Source of the DNA: Cyclaneusma minus
Taxonomy: Eukaryota; Ascomycota; Leotiomycetes; Marthamycetales; Marthamycetaceae
Length of the DNA: 64,000 nucleotides
Direction: 5' to 3'
Assembly (NCBI GenBank): GCA_037179335.1
Contig: JAKZHN010000006.1
Coordinates: 620,001 to 684,000 of the forward strand
Positions 9,030-19,478 of the stretch are shown piece after piece. Below the pieces are notes generated by a model that was not told the DNA's origin, searched no databases, and worked only from the letters and a program-made list of their open reading frames with translations. Made by a program: the position numbers and the translations under genes. Each line of letters begins with the position of its first letter. Position 1 is the stretch's first letter.

Positions 9030-10343
9030 TGTCGCAAATCATCAGAGCCTACATCGTAATTGCAGGTCAATTGGGTCTCTGATCTGGAGATAGCGTTATC
9101 CAAACGACGAGAGGGATGTTGTTTGGACATGTAGGAGGTGGGCTGCGAGAAAAGATCGGCTGACCAGTGCCTCGCGACTGGCCAAGTATACTAAGTAACC
9201 TTATTCAACGTGCTCAACTGCCCTTTTAGGCATTTATTTGCTCATCTGCACGCGCTCATTATCCATGTGCTGAAGATAGAATTGAAGCATCGTGAAACAT
9301 TCTGCCAGATACTAATAAACGTACTATACAGTGATTCACATCCGACGGCTTTCAACAAATTCATCAACATCATACGTTCTGCTCCAACTTGGCTTAACAT
9401 GATGACTGTGGCTCGCCCGTGAAACACCCCAAATTTAATCGTTTAGAATTTTCACCATCGTCTACATGTAGACCAGTTTTAATTACTTTGAATACTCCTA
9501 GTTATTTTAAATATTGCAGGCATTCCGACTATTCCTAGTCTTTTTGATTTTTCAATGGTATCTCTAGTTGGCTTGAACATCCTAATAACTTAGAAATACT
9601 GGATACTTCTCATCACTTTGATTATCCCTAATCTGTTGGTTTTTTAGTCTGTTCCTAATCACCTGGTCCTTTCCTAGTCGGTTACGGCAAAGTATTGATA
9701 CATAGAATAGTAGAAACTGAATGCTTTCCACGCGGGAGTGCATGACAAAGGCCTTCATGGAGCAGTACGATAGTGTCTCAAGATTTGAAGATTTCACCAA
9801 GTGACATACGAGGCTGAATATCTGAGAGATGGGCTGAGTGCCATCAGTGAATCCAATCTCAGTGCTTGGGCTCAAAGCTAGGTAGATTCAGGAATAAGTA
9901 GTAATTCTGCCAGCTCTTGCAGTCACTCCTATCCAGAGCATGACCAACCCTGACATACTCGGTTTGTAGGATAAAGAACAACTGAAAGCAGCAAAACAGG
10001 GCGAATACAGCGTGTCAAAGAGTCCATAGTCTGTGATATTTAGTCGCATATGTGCCTACACTCAGCAAGCAAAAAGATGGCATTTGTAGTAAAAGTAGTG
10101 AGGCTTTCAATATCACTATCCAAAGACCGGGAACTCTCGTATTCGGAAGCCGGCTCGGGCCCCTTCGGGCCGAGACTAGCTAGCGCCATGCGCTTTTTGT
10201 GGGTCAAGATTAACCCGCGTCATCCCGCCTCAATCCTCCGCCTCCACCACCAACCCCATGTCCCCCAAATAAATTCACCTTGCCTACGATGCGCAAGAAA
10301 TACATACCTATTCCATAATACTCAAACATTACAATATGCTCCA
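9030..10343. other. Intergenic region with AT-rich degenerate repeats
   Basis: 1.3 kb between the J-protein and NYN genes. No frame has coding character. The segment 9430-9680 is AT-rich and built from recurring, imperfect CCTAGT/CCTAAT-containing phrases (listed separately). Confidence 0.5.
9430..9680. repeat. Degenerate AT-rich repeat tract
   Basis: Related phrases recur, for example ACTTTGAATACTCCTAGTTA, ACTTTGATTATCCCTAATC, CCGACTATTCCTAGTCTTTT and CTGTTCCTAATCACC. The spacing is irregular (about 20-60 bp) and the copies are diverged, so this may be an eroded minisatellite. The C-to-T flavour of the differences would fit old RIP mutation but this was not measured. Confidence 0.35.
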
Positions 10344-12050
10344 ATGAGCTCGGCAGACAACACCGCCCCAGCGCGTCTGGGAGACCTCGGAGCTGTCTTC
10401 GAATTGCTCCATGCTCTCTCGGCCTCCAACGATGCCGAACACTCGCTCGCCACTCTCCGACCGTCAAGCAGAACTCCCAGGGCCCCTCGCTTGGGTGACA
10501 TGAGATCTGTTTGGGAACAGCTGCAAATTTCGCCGCCTCCATCTCCACCGGCTTCTTCGACGTCCCTCTCCGATAACGAGCCTCCGTCGCCACTCTCGCT
10601 CGAAGATGCCCCGGCCTCCAAATCCACGTTTCTTCCAAAGATCGTCAGGCCGGGGGAGGATGAGGACCGCAGTAGCTCAGACGCGCTCACCCGGGCCGAT
10701 GCATTCTTGCATACAAAGGACAAGCCTCGAACCGGCGTTCAGCGACGGAAAAGTAGGGAGTCATCAACAACGTCCAAGGGATGGAGTAACAATGAGAGCC
10801 GCCGCGCCTTGAAGGCACGAAGTAAGACCAACGACTCTCCGAAGCTACAAGACAAGCTCTGCACAATCGACATAACCATATCCGAAGAAGGAAAACCAAG
10901 CTTGTCTGCCAGCAGACCCAAGTCGATTCCCGCCAATACTGAGAATGGCGAGCCTATTCCGGATTCTTCGTTGTCGAACTCAGCGACCCCGAACGAGCTC
11001 GAGGCCTTCCTCCAAGCCGCACTTCAGGCCGGTATCTCGACCCAACAGCGCGCGAACCATCTTCGTTCTCAACCACTCTACCCTTCCTGGGTAACTCCAC
11101 CGCGCGTGGAAGCACGGGAAGTACGGGAAGTACGGCGCGTCGGAGTTCCACCGTCATTACCCTTTGCATCCTTTCAACAGCAAGGCAATTATACCATTCA
11201 ACCCAAATATTCTCTCACAGCTCTTCAGCAGAAAGCCCGACTGGTGGCTAAGCTTATGGCTGATCATCCTTCTGATCAGCACTATCTTCTACGGTCTGAC
11301 CCTAGCGTCACGAGTTCTCCTTACATCCAGGATTATTCTCCAGAAGCCATTCACATTTTCATCGACTGTTCCAACATTCTCATCGGATTCTACGAGTCTC
11401 TTAAGAAGTCCCGCGGTATCCATCCCAGTCAGATGATGAAGCAATCCCCTTTGGCGTTCCACTCCCTCGCGCTAATTATGGAACGCATGCGTCCCGTTGC
11501 CCGGCGAGTTCTTGTCGGCTCTTCTACTCGAGACCCAGAAACGGGCATGCTGAAGAAATTCGACTGGACCGAAGAAGCTGAGCAATGTGGCTACGAAATG
11601 AACATACTGGACCGAGTCCAAAGATTTGACGACCCTATTCGCAAGACCCCCAGGAAATCTTCACGCCATTTAGCCCTTTCTGGTAATGCCAGCGGCTCTG
11701 ATGTCCCAGCCCTGAAAAGGCGCCGGATGAAAGAGCAGGGTGTCGACGAGCTACTCCATTTGAAGATGCTCCAGAGCATCCTGGATACGCATGTCCCGTC
11801 GACAATGGTTCTTGCTACAGGCGATGCAGCAGTGGCGGAGTTTTCTGATGGTTTCAAGGCGAATGTCGAACGTGCACTCGAATATGGCTGGAAAGTTGAG
11901 CTTGTTACCTGGAAAGGCAATATGAGCAACGAGTACCGCTCCGACGAGTTTCGTAACACATGGGGCGACCAGTTCAAAATCATTGAGTTGGATCAATACA
12001 GCGAGGAGTTATTGGCTGTCTATTCGCAACCATCTCCGAGGGTTTGGTAG
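10344..12050 (+). CDS. NYN-domain (PIN-like RNase fold) protein
   Basis: ATG at 10344 (MSSADNTAPARLGDLGAVFE) gives 568 aa in a single exon. The frame is open to 10050, but the upstream part has poor coding character. Residues 1-330 are low-complexity, Ser/Pro/Arg-rich and probably disordered, with a repeated short motif (LGDLGAVFELL and LGDMRSVWEQL). Residues about 332-560 form a NYN domain: the first strand AIHIFIDCSN carries the first conserved Asp, VLATGDAAVAEFSDGF carries the second acidic cluster, and GWKVELVTWKGNMS forms the following strand. NYN domains share the PIN fold and are often metal-dependent RNases. Fungal proteins of this layout are mostly uncharacterised; a role in RNA processing is inference from the fold. 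Confidence 0.8.
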   Translation: MSSADNTAPARLGDLGAVFELLHALSASNDAEHSLATLRPSSRTPRAPRLGDMRSVWEQLQISPPPSPPASSTSLSDNEPPSPLSLEDAPASKSTFLPKIVRPGEDEDRSSSDALTRADAFLHTKDKPRTGVQRRKSRESSTTSKGWSNNESRRALKARSKTNDSPKLQDKLCTIDITISEEGKPSLSASRPKSIPANTENGEPIPDSSLSNSATPNELEAFLQAALQAGISTQQRANHLRSQPLYPSWVTPPRVEAREVREVRRVGVPPSLPFASFQQQGNYTIQPKYSLTALQQKARLVAKLMADHPSDQHYLLRSDPSVTSSPYIQDYSPEAIHIFIDCSNILIGFYESLKKSRGIHPSQMMKQSPLAFHSLALIMERMRPVARRVLVGSSTRDPETGMLKKFDWTEEAEQCGYEMNILDRVQRFDDPIRKTPRKSSRHLALSGNASGSDVPALKRRRMKEQGVDELLHLKMLQSILDTHVPSTMVLATGDAAVAEFSDGFKANVERALEYGWKVELVTWKGNMSNEYRSDEFRNTWGDQFKIIELDQYSEELLAVYSQPSPRVW

Positions 12051-12958
12051 ATGGCAGAGATGGACGATACTGGGTTTGGGAGTCATTCTGGCGTGGCTTT
12101 GGTCAAGGCCAGGGATAGCGTTCGATATGGTGCTCTTGGCGTTGGCGTCAGCATAGCACCCAAGGTCGCATTTCATTTTACGTTCTGAGGCGCGTTCTCA
12201 ATTAGAACAAGGACGATTCAGGACATTCTTCGGGATTGCCCTATGTGTGTTTGGTCTGGAAACGAGGAGTCAGCGTGTGCTCGGGACTTGGGAAAGAGGT
12301 CTTTTCTGCAACGTTCACGAAGTTCATGGACCATAGCGCGGCGTTTTTCATGGGATTTCATTCAGCGAGTTTCTTCTTTTCTGTTAGCATAGCACGGCGT
12401 ATGTGGGAGCGGGTGGGTGGATCCTTGCGAATCTATGGATTTGACTTGACGAGGACACCAGGAAAGGGGCCAGCGATATAGGCGCTGGCAGCAGAAAACC
12501 AAACAATACAAAACACGGTCGGGCAATTTCTTGCCCGCCAAAACATCCCCGCGTCCACGGACCATCGGTTTTCCTGCACGTCTTCCTGTGACGATTGATG
12601 TCTTAGATCTCTTGGAGATGGGCAAAAGCAAAAAGCGATCTGCGATATCGCTATCAACCCCGCGAATTGCCCCACTATCAACTGAGACCGACAGGATTGA
12701 CCAGACCTCAGATTGAACCACTCTACCGGAAGTACATCTACATTCCAACGGGAAACCTAATAGTAACATCATCTCCTCGATACAGAACCCTTTCTCTGAT
12801 ACATTGTACTACAGTCTACAATCTAAGCCAAACGAATCCGTCACTGCACCCACAAACAGAACCACTTCCTGCTCAATACACCTTCAACCATGTCCCAATA
12901 AAACCTTCCTCCCTCCCACCTCTCTACCCCCATTTCCAGAGTACCTCAAAAACCAACC
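12051..12958. other. Intergenic region
   Basis: 3' flank of the NYN gene and 5' flank of the carrier gene. From about 12780 the plus strand becomes strikingly C/A-rich and poor in G, continuing into the carrier coding sequence. No further gene is seen. Confidence 0.4.
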
Positions 12959-14092
12959 ATGTCCGCCGACTTCTGGGCCGGCTACATCTCCGGCGCCGCC
13001 GGCATCCTCATCGGCAACCCCCTCGACCTCCTCAAAGTGCGCCTCCAAGCCTCTCCCATCCCAGTACCACACCCCCCAATCCCACCAGTACCACACCTTC
13101 CCCACCCATCTTCCACACCAGCATCACCATCACCAAATACCCCATCCCCACCACTCGCAACAACATCACCACCCTCCCTCCTTTCCCTCCGCCAAAATTT
13201 CCAAAACGCATCCACCCTACTCCGCGGCGCCTCCGCCCCCATCCTCAGCTACGGCTTTCTCAACGCTTTGCTATTCTACAGCTACAACCGCACTGCCGCC
13301 TTCCTAGACCCTTCTCATGATCCTGCAAAAGCTAGTGACGGATTGGGGAATTTGTGGACGACGTGGGTTGCGGGTGCTGTGGGTGGGCTGGCGACTTGGG
13401 TTGTTAGTACGCCTACGGAGTTGATTAAATGTCGTGCTCAGCTCGGCCCTGCTACCGCCGCGAATGGAGGAAATGGGGGAAGGAGAAGTGGAAGTTGGGC
13501 AGTGGCAAAAGAAGTGGTTAGGAAAGAAGGTGTTAGGGGATTGTATGCGGGTGGCATGGTTACGGCGTTGCGAGATAGTATAGGTTATGGGTTTTACTTT
13601 TGGAGTTATGAGGTTTGTACTCGTGCACTAACTTCCTCTTCTTCGTTTGCGACGGGTTCTGAAAACTCGGCATTGGAAAATGGAAAACAGGGGAAAGATA
13701 GTGGGATGCAGGAAGCGGCGAAAGTGCTGTTTTGTGGTGGCATTGCGGGGGTGGTGACGTGGCTTTCGGTGTTTCCGTTGGATGTTGTGAAGACGAGGGT
13801 TCAGACGCAGGTTTTGTCTGAGGCGTCGACTGCTAATATGAGGACTGTTGAGGGCGAGACGGCAAGTTTGCTTGCTGGGGCTGGAGGGCAGAAGAGAGTG
13901 GGGCCTTGGGAGGTGGCGAGGAGGGCGTATGTGCAGGAGGGGGTGGGTGTGTTTTTCAGGGGTTTGGGGGTTTGTAGTATGAGGGCTTTTATTGTGAATG
14001 CTGTGCAGTGGGCTGTCTATGAATGGATCATGCGGGAATTGCAGCCTGCTAGGGGAGAAAAGGTGTTAGAGCCTGATACTCGGAAGTTATGA
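12959..14092 (+). CDS. Mitochondrial carrier (SLC25) family transporter
   Basis: Single exon, 377 aa, ATG at 12959 (MSADFWAGYISGAAGILIGN). Three Px[DE]xx[KR]x[KR] signatures mark the three repeats: NPLDLLKVRLQ, TPTELIKCRAQ and FPLDVVKTRVQ, each following a GxxxG-rich odd-numbered helix. The second signature resembles those of basic-amino-acid and ornithine/carnitine carriers, but the substrate cannot be called from this. The carrier would sit in the inner mitochondrial membrane. Unusual is a long Pro/Thr/Ser-rich insertion (about residues 33-75) in the first matrix loop, and another Ser/Gly-rich insert around 225-245, bringing the length above the usual ~300. Base composition changes mid-gene from C-rich to G/T-rich (see findings). 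Confidence 0.92.
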   Translation: MSADFWAGYISGAAGILIGNPLDLLKVRLQASPIPVPHPPIPPVPHLPHPSSTPASPSPNTPSPPLATTSPPSLLSLRQNFQNASTLLRGASAPILSYGFLNALLFYSYNRTAAFLDPSHDPAKASDGLGNLWTTWVAGAVGGLATWVVSTPTELIKCRAQLGPATAANGGNGGRRSGSWAVAKEVVRKEGVRGLYAGGMVTALRDSIGYGFYFWSYEVCTRALTSSSSFATGSENSALENGKQGKDSGMQEAAKVLFCGGIAGVVTWLSVFPLDVVKTRVQTQVLSEASTANMRTVEGETASLLAGAGGQKRVGPWEVARRAYVQEGVGVFFRGLGVCSMRAFIVNAVQWAVYEWIMRELQPARGEKVLEPDTRKL

Positions 14093-14438
14093 GAGAGGGC
14101 TGGATGTGTGACATAGAAGTGGTCTTTGTATTGACACAATATAGACACGAAAATAAAGCAGTTTTGCTTCCCGTTCCATGGAATAGTGTCTTTGTACTGG
14201 AAGTGAGCCCTTTTTCTTCAATCGCCTTTCCCCAGTTGCCGCCCATTTATAGCCAACAGCCCAACACCTTGTAGAAACCCGAACGCCACCTGCCTCTTGA
14301 CTACCACGCTTTTGCCATTATATCCCATCCTAGTAGAGACATGCCGACGTCTTCGTTTTTACCCCTTTCCAACTGTGTAGAATCGAAAATACCAGAGGGT
14401 CATTACAAAACGTTTCTCGAAAGCCTTCTTCAACTCGG
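14093..14438. other. Convergent intergenic region
   Basis: 346 bp between the 3' ends of the carrier (plus) and the glycosyltransferase (minus). It should hold both terminators. Nothing else is seen. Confidence 0.5.
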
Positions 14439-15708
14439 CTACTGTGTTTTCTTATCGGCTGACTTCTCGGGCTCTTCCGGTGGCCACTGGCTCTCCATGG
14501 GCAAGTCAAGCATCATATTCTTGATATTATTCCTCGCTGGCCAGGCGATGTTCTCGGTGAAACCCTTCTCACGAATTTTGTCGCTCCCGGCATTCCCTGT
14601 TCCATAGGCTTGGATATCAGAATCGCCTCCGACGGCTCCCTTGGCTTTGTGGTGGAAGAATAGGGGCGGAGTAACACTGACACACTTCATTCGCAGTCTG
14701 TCTTTGTCAGAGCCGTATCGACACAGGTTTGCGAGGGCGTTATCGAAGGGTCCTAGGAGATGGTCGACGCTGAGGTCGTAGAGCACTTTGCGGGCTCCGC
14801 GTTGGGAGAGCGCGTATGCGAATGTACATATAGGGCCACCAGTCGTGTGAACCCAGCGGGTATTAGGGTTGGCTGTGAAGTTTTGGAAACCCTTGATTTT
14901 GTCCGCGGGTGGAAGCGTCAGGTCGTCTTTGATCACGTATTTCCGTGAGATGGTCTGCATGGTCGGGTTGTCTTTCGGCAAGTTCCTGTACTCATCCAAG
15001 TTCTCAGGAAAGACCTCGCCGCAGTGGCCTAGCCATATGAGATCCCAGTCGTCGCCGTAAGGTGATTTTGGCATTTTTCCGGCTGGCGTTTTTTGTATGT
15101 ATCGAGTCCCTGCCACAATACGCTGTAGTTGGGACTTTAGGCGCACATCCCAGTCAACGTCGTCTTCCATGATCAGTCCCGAGCCATAGTTGTTCTCAAC
15201 GATGCTAGAAATTGATGTCAAGTTAGCTGCGCAGCCTCGCAACATAGTAGCATGCTTTAAGGCCGACGTACCTGCGCACTGCATTCATATGGCCTCTCCA
15301 GCTCCCCAAATTGTTATTCCATAACTTCTCCCGGTCGGCTCCAAAAGGAATCGCCTTATCTGGAATATCTTCGCCCCTAACGCCATTGATCCAATCCAGC
15401 GAGAAACCAGTGAGACTGCTCGTCAAGGTCAATGCATCTCTCTTGTCGGTACGCTCGGGCAAACCGACGACGAAAACCTTCTCAAATCCCAAGGTACCGT
15501 TGAGGACGCGATCCATCTCCGAGGTGGTATGGGTTGCGGCTGTGGTCAAGCCAAAGCTGGTACCGACGGGCGGGGAAGTCCCGAAGACCTTCTGAGTATA
15601 TTGCGAGGCGGCATCAGGGGCATAGTGGGCACCAGAGGAGACCAGGAGGACGACCAGCACCACCACCACGCAGGCGATGGTGATCGGGGTGGGCTTGGGG
15701 GACAGCAT
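14439..15708 (-). CDS. GT25-like (LPS/collagen galactosyltransferase superfamily) type II membrane glycosyltransferase
   Basis: Two exons, 15272-15708 and 14439-15204, with a 67-nt intron (GTACGT...TTTCTAG); 400 aa. Residues 8-28 form one hydrophobic signal anchor after a short N-terminus, so the catalytic domain should face the Golgi/ER lumen. FEKVFVVGLPERTDKRDALT is the GT25 opening motif, in which the family reads a name-of-residue at a WINGVRG-like strand. GLIMEDDVDWD supplies the DxD-type metal-binding acidic cluster straight after the intron. WDLIWLGHCGE and GPICTFAYALSQRGARKVLY complete the typical order. The family transfers sugars, often galactose, from UDP-sugars. In fungi these proteins have no agreed substrate. 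The C-terminus ends with a charged KSADKKTQ tail. Confidence 0.85.
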
Positions 15709-15924
15709 GGCTCGGGGCTTGCGGCAGCGACAAAGAGCGGAGACGAGAAGAGGGCAGCAGGAGGCTTAAGAAAAGTCAGTCCTGTGTACGACCTGGCAGG
15801 CCTTGCAGTGTGATACGGCCAGGGCTTCCGGGTCAGTAGGCGGGCATGGTGATGGGGAGCTGCATGAGATAGCAGAGTCGGACGGAGTCAAAGGTTGGCG
15901 ACGACGACACCAGCTTGCAGATAG

Positions 15925-15933
15925 TATATAATA
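15925..15933 (-). promoter_or_regulatory. Possible TATA element of the GT25 gene
   Basis: TATTATATA on the minus strand about 217 bp upstream of the glycosyltransferase ATG. It is the only TATA-like element in the proximal upstream region, so the assignment is positional only. Confidence 0.3.
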
Positions 15934-16967
15934 GGCCTCGGTTCGCGGCTCGGGGCTAAATAGCTAGTAGGGCAGAAGAGAAGATACAAGTACAGGCTGA
16001 GAACAGCGGGCGCATTTCGAAATACAGTACGTAGGCGACTTTAGCCAATTTTAGCAAGGTCTTGCACGGGGACGTGAACGGTGATGGTGAATCTTCAGTG
16101 GACCCCCGCGCTGCGCCTTCCCCATGTAGGCCTTATCACGGAGGCCGATGCCTTCCCTGCAGATTACACTAAGGCGCCTTTTACGCACCATCGCGATTCC
16201 GCTGGCGAAGCTTGTTCCGCCTCTGCCAATCATGGTGTGCAATGGCCGCCACTTTGATCCTCGACAAAGCTGGGCTGAAAGCTTAGCACTGAGGCCCTGC
16301 TCGAATATTGATCGCTGTCCGTGGGTGTGGATGTGGAATTTCCGTGGCTTTGACTGTACTTAGATGTGGTGCACTATTCAACTCACTCTGTGGCTCTGGA
16401 ACTTCTGTTAGCAAGCTGCCAATTGTCCTGACCTCGACTCTCATCTTTGCTGTTGTTTCGGATATGTGAGATCTTGTGTACATGTTTACCCTCATAGGCA
16501 GTCGGATTGTTTCCCGGCTGTGCTGTGTCGAGCACGCCACCGCGCCTTTGCTTCCGTGTCATTTCGCCCTCCCGTCATAAGACGTGCGATATAGCAGGAC
16601 CATAGCATGCTGGGAAAGGGGGCATAATCACGGCGCAGTTGTCGTAAAGGTGCACTATCAACATCATGGCAAGCACGCTTGTTGTCTGCATGTCTGACAG
16701 CGGACGGTTCTGTCTCAGTCAAAGGAGAGGTGGAGAGGTGCACTGTGGTTTTCATTGAAATCAGCTCGATGAGCAAGCTCCCACCTTGGTGGAACCATGC
16801 GGCCGCGCCCGAACCCTTGTCCAAGCCATGTGCAACTGCCATCTTGCACGTTCCGACTTCTTCAGCATATGTCTCTCCTCCCTTGCTTCTTCAGCCCTGG
16901 AATACCACCGTTAGCCTGGGTACATGTATGATGGGCTGCACGAAGATGTTTCCTTACTGTAAGACTC
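15934..16967. other. Intergenic region
   Basis: About 1 kb between the GT25 promoter and the 3' end of the APH-fold gene. Open frames are short and no domain is seen. Confidence 0.4.
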
Positions 16968-18071
16968 CTAACCATTCTTGTTGTGTTGTGCGGCCTCCTT
17001 CGCCTCCTTGGCGGACATCGCGAAGGGCGGTTCGCCCTTCTTCCTGAGGGGAGGAATGCGGTATGTCAGCCACTGCGGTAGTGCTCGCAGGTATCGGGCC
17101 CGGTGGGGCTGGGGGGCTTCTTCATCCTGGACTGGAAACGCTGCCATGATGCTGCCGATCAGAACACTCAAGTTGACTGCTTCAAAGTTTTCCGCAATCT
17201 CGTCCCGAACCTCCTTCGGAAGTCTACCAAGGAGCTCATCGAAAAAGATCCTCTCGCAAGCCTCAAAGTTCTTCGGCATCCAGAACTTGCCAACCTTGAA
17301 CTCTCCCGCGAAGAGATGGATTCTTGAAAGGTCCATACCGAAAGGTCGTTCTCCCGACAGCTGCCAGTCCACCATGCCGGAAATGTTGCACTTGTCATTC
17401 ACCATGAGATTCGTCTCGTCGAGGTTGTGGTGCGTCATGAAGAGCGGGAGCATACGGAGGTCGTCGACCTGGTTGACGCATTCTCGGATCTGTCCATGGA
17501 AAGCCTTTGCATCGTCGGAATCAAGAAGCGCCTCGAGGTGCGGAATGATCATGTTGTCAATCACATCATCGCAAGACGGCGGCTCGTATACGAACTTCTC
17601 GTGGCCGATCTCCTCAACCCAGCCTTTGGCCATGATCTTCCCCAAGTCACGGCAGACATTCGGTCGCTTGTCTCCCTTCCCATCCTTTAGAGCCTCACCC
17701 CATGTTCTTCCTGGTACGACGGAGAGCCAGTAGGCCCACACCCCTTCTCGCTCCAACTCCTCGTCATCCAGCGCGCCGATGAAGGGGACGCCGATTGAAG
17801 AAGTACCCATTGCGAAAACGTTGCGCGCAATCTCGAAAGGACGAATCTCCATGTGCACCTTCTGGAACTGGATGATAATTTCATGGCTGTCGTCCAAGCT
17901 CACGAAGATTGTTCGGGTTTCGGGGTCCTTGTGTGGCACCACCCTCGCCTTCTTGGGGGTGACATCGAATTGGATTTTGGCGAGGAGGTTCGCCTTGGCC
18001 AGTTGCTTGTAGTCGGTATTGAGACTTGGGCAAAAGGGATCGTCCACGTCCTTCTTCCTAGGGCCCATCAT
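16968..18071 (-). CDS. APH/choline-kinase-fold phosphotransferase-like protein with altered catalytic motif
   Basis: Single exon; the double ATG at 18066-18071 is the first Met in frame (upstream extension to 18167 would need GTG), giving 367 aa. The C-lobe carries the family landmarks: THHNLDETNLMV at 213-224 stands in the place of the Brenner motif HxDxxxxN, and GMVDWQLSG (Asp235) in that of the metal-binding Asp. The usual catalytic Asp is Asn here (Asn216). WLSVVPGRTWGEAL at about 115-128 is the hinge region. Related fungal proteins form large families of unknown substrate. With the Asp changed, the protein may be a pseudokinase, or the nearby Asp218 may substitute. N-lobe lysine and glycine-rich loop cannot be identified confidently. 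It lies divergently from the MYND gene cluster, 1.4 kb away. Confidence 0.75.
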   Translation of the reverse strand: MMGPRKKDVDDPFCPSLNTDYKQLAKANLLAKIQFDVTPKKARVVPHKDPETRTIFVSLDDSHEIIIQFQKVHMEIRPFEIARNVFAMGTSSIGVPFIGALDDEELEREGVWAYWLSVVPGRTWGEALKDGKGDKRPNVCRDLGKIMAKGWVEEIGHEKFVYEPPSCDDVIDNMIIPHLEALLDSDDAKAFHGQIRECVNQVDDLRMLPLFMTHHNLDETNLMVNDKCNISGMVDWQLSGERPFGMDLSRIHLFAGEFKVGKFWMPKNFEACERIFFDELLGRLPKEVRDEIAENFEAVNLSVLIGSIMAAFPVQDEEAPQPHRARYLRALPQWLTYRIPPLRKKGEPPFAMSAKEAKEAAQHNKNG

Positions 18072-19478
18072 GATGGGCGGTATTGAAAGGGCGGTGTTGA
18101 ATTGCGGTGTTGACGGACGTTGTGTGAAGTTGTTCGGACGTGGTGCAGTTCGGTGAAAAGCAGACACGAAAGAGGAGGCTATTTGGTGGCGCGTTGTTGC
18201 TGCAAGATCTTTTAGTGACAGCAGCTCTCCTGTCGTTCACTTGAAGCCTTCGCTTATGTTTTCGCCTATCTTGTGTAGTTGCACACGAGGCGGAATTCGA
18301 AGGAGCTAGCAAAGCCTAGCAGCGAATGTTTGCCGCTCCGATTATTCCAGAGCTTGTAAGTCAAGTCACGGAGATCTATAAAGCAAGTGCCTATAAGGTG
18401 CAGTAACTATGGTTTGTGTTCCTATGGCTTTCCGGCCGAAGACGTTGCTATTCAACTACTGACAGGCGGGATGATCTTTGTGTGATGTCCCTACAGTGTC
18501 CTCGGGGTGAAGGTAACCCGGCGCCATGGCCTGGAAGCACGGAAGAGGAATCACACTCGAAGCGGACGGCCGGAGTGACTCAGTCTCTATCTTATGTGTC
18601 AAGTCGTGGTATACGGGCCAGGCAACCATGTATCTTTTGTGAGTTTGCTGGATCTCATCATGCAATTTCAAAATGACGACTGGTCGGGATGACCGTTAAA
18701 AGCAGACGGCTTAACTTCAGATCTGGTGGAGGCAGCCAATCCCAATTTGACTTTGCCAATAAACTTTTCCGGCTCGCAAAAACCGTTGCCTTCAGCCACA
18801 AGACTTCCACACATCCTGGGATACATCACTGTCATTGCCTACAACTTCGGTGGTTACAGTGGAACGAAAAAAAGGGTCTGAATACGGCTGCCGGGTACAT
18901 AGGTAAGTAGTCCCCAAATATACCTGGTACCAGTAGCATCCCAGTCATTGGGAATATCCCAAGTCCTTCGAAATCTCTCAGGTCCTATGGAATAATCTAG
19001 ACCAGAGATGATCCAAATAATTGAGCACAGTTATCTTTGATCGCATCCAGACTTTTTACATGGCGGTGTACTTCTCCAACTCCACATTTTCGGATATCGA
19101 CAGCACCACCCCACCGCCGACAAACGCCACTATCAAAACACGGCTGACGATTGGTTGATCCTTTCATTGTTTGCTTCGAGGACCATAGAAGTTGCCTCCA
19201 GGCGTCTTCTCTTTGATTTAAACATCACACGAGCGCACAAGCCTTGCTCGCGCCTTTCTTCCTCGCAACAACCGTCAACCTTGTCTTCTCCACGTCTGGG
19301 AGGAAGCCATCCACAGCCACGTTGGTTTTGGATATGAGAGCTTGCCCAACACAGGTCACTTGCAGTCCTAGTCCTCCAGCTCTCCTTCGCCTCTATCATT
19401 ACTGTTCGTGCGCTCCTCCTCTGCCTTCAAGCTCAAATTCAATTCTAACTTACTCACGCTCAACGGTAGACAGTCAAC
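18072..19478. other. Divergent intergenic region (APH-like / MYND-1)
   Basis: 1.4 kb shared upstream region. A segment at about 19099-19126 (CAGCACCACCCCACCGCCGA...) resembles one at 21085-21118 upstream of MYND-2, suggesting the promoters were duplicated with the genes. The 200 bp before the MYND-1 ATG is pyrimidine-rich. No other gene is seen. Confidence 0.45.

Noticed and set aside
10050..10343. Extended N-terminus of the NYN protein
   Set aside because: Poor coding composition; the start at 10344 begins the biased coding sequence.
18072..18167. Longer APH-like protein beginning at 18167
   Set aside because: That start codon is GTG; the first ATG is the pair at 18066-18071, directly before the conserved-looking sequence.
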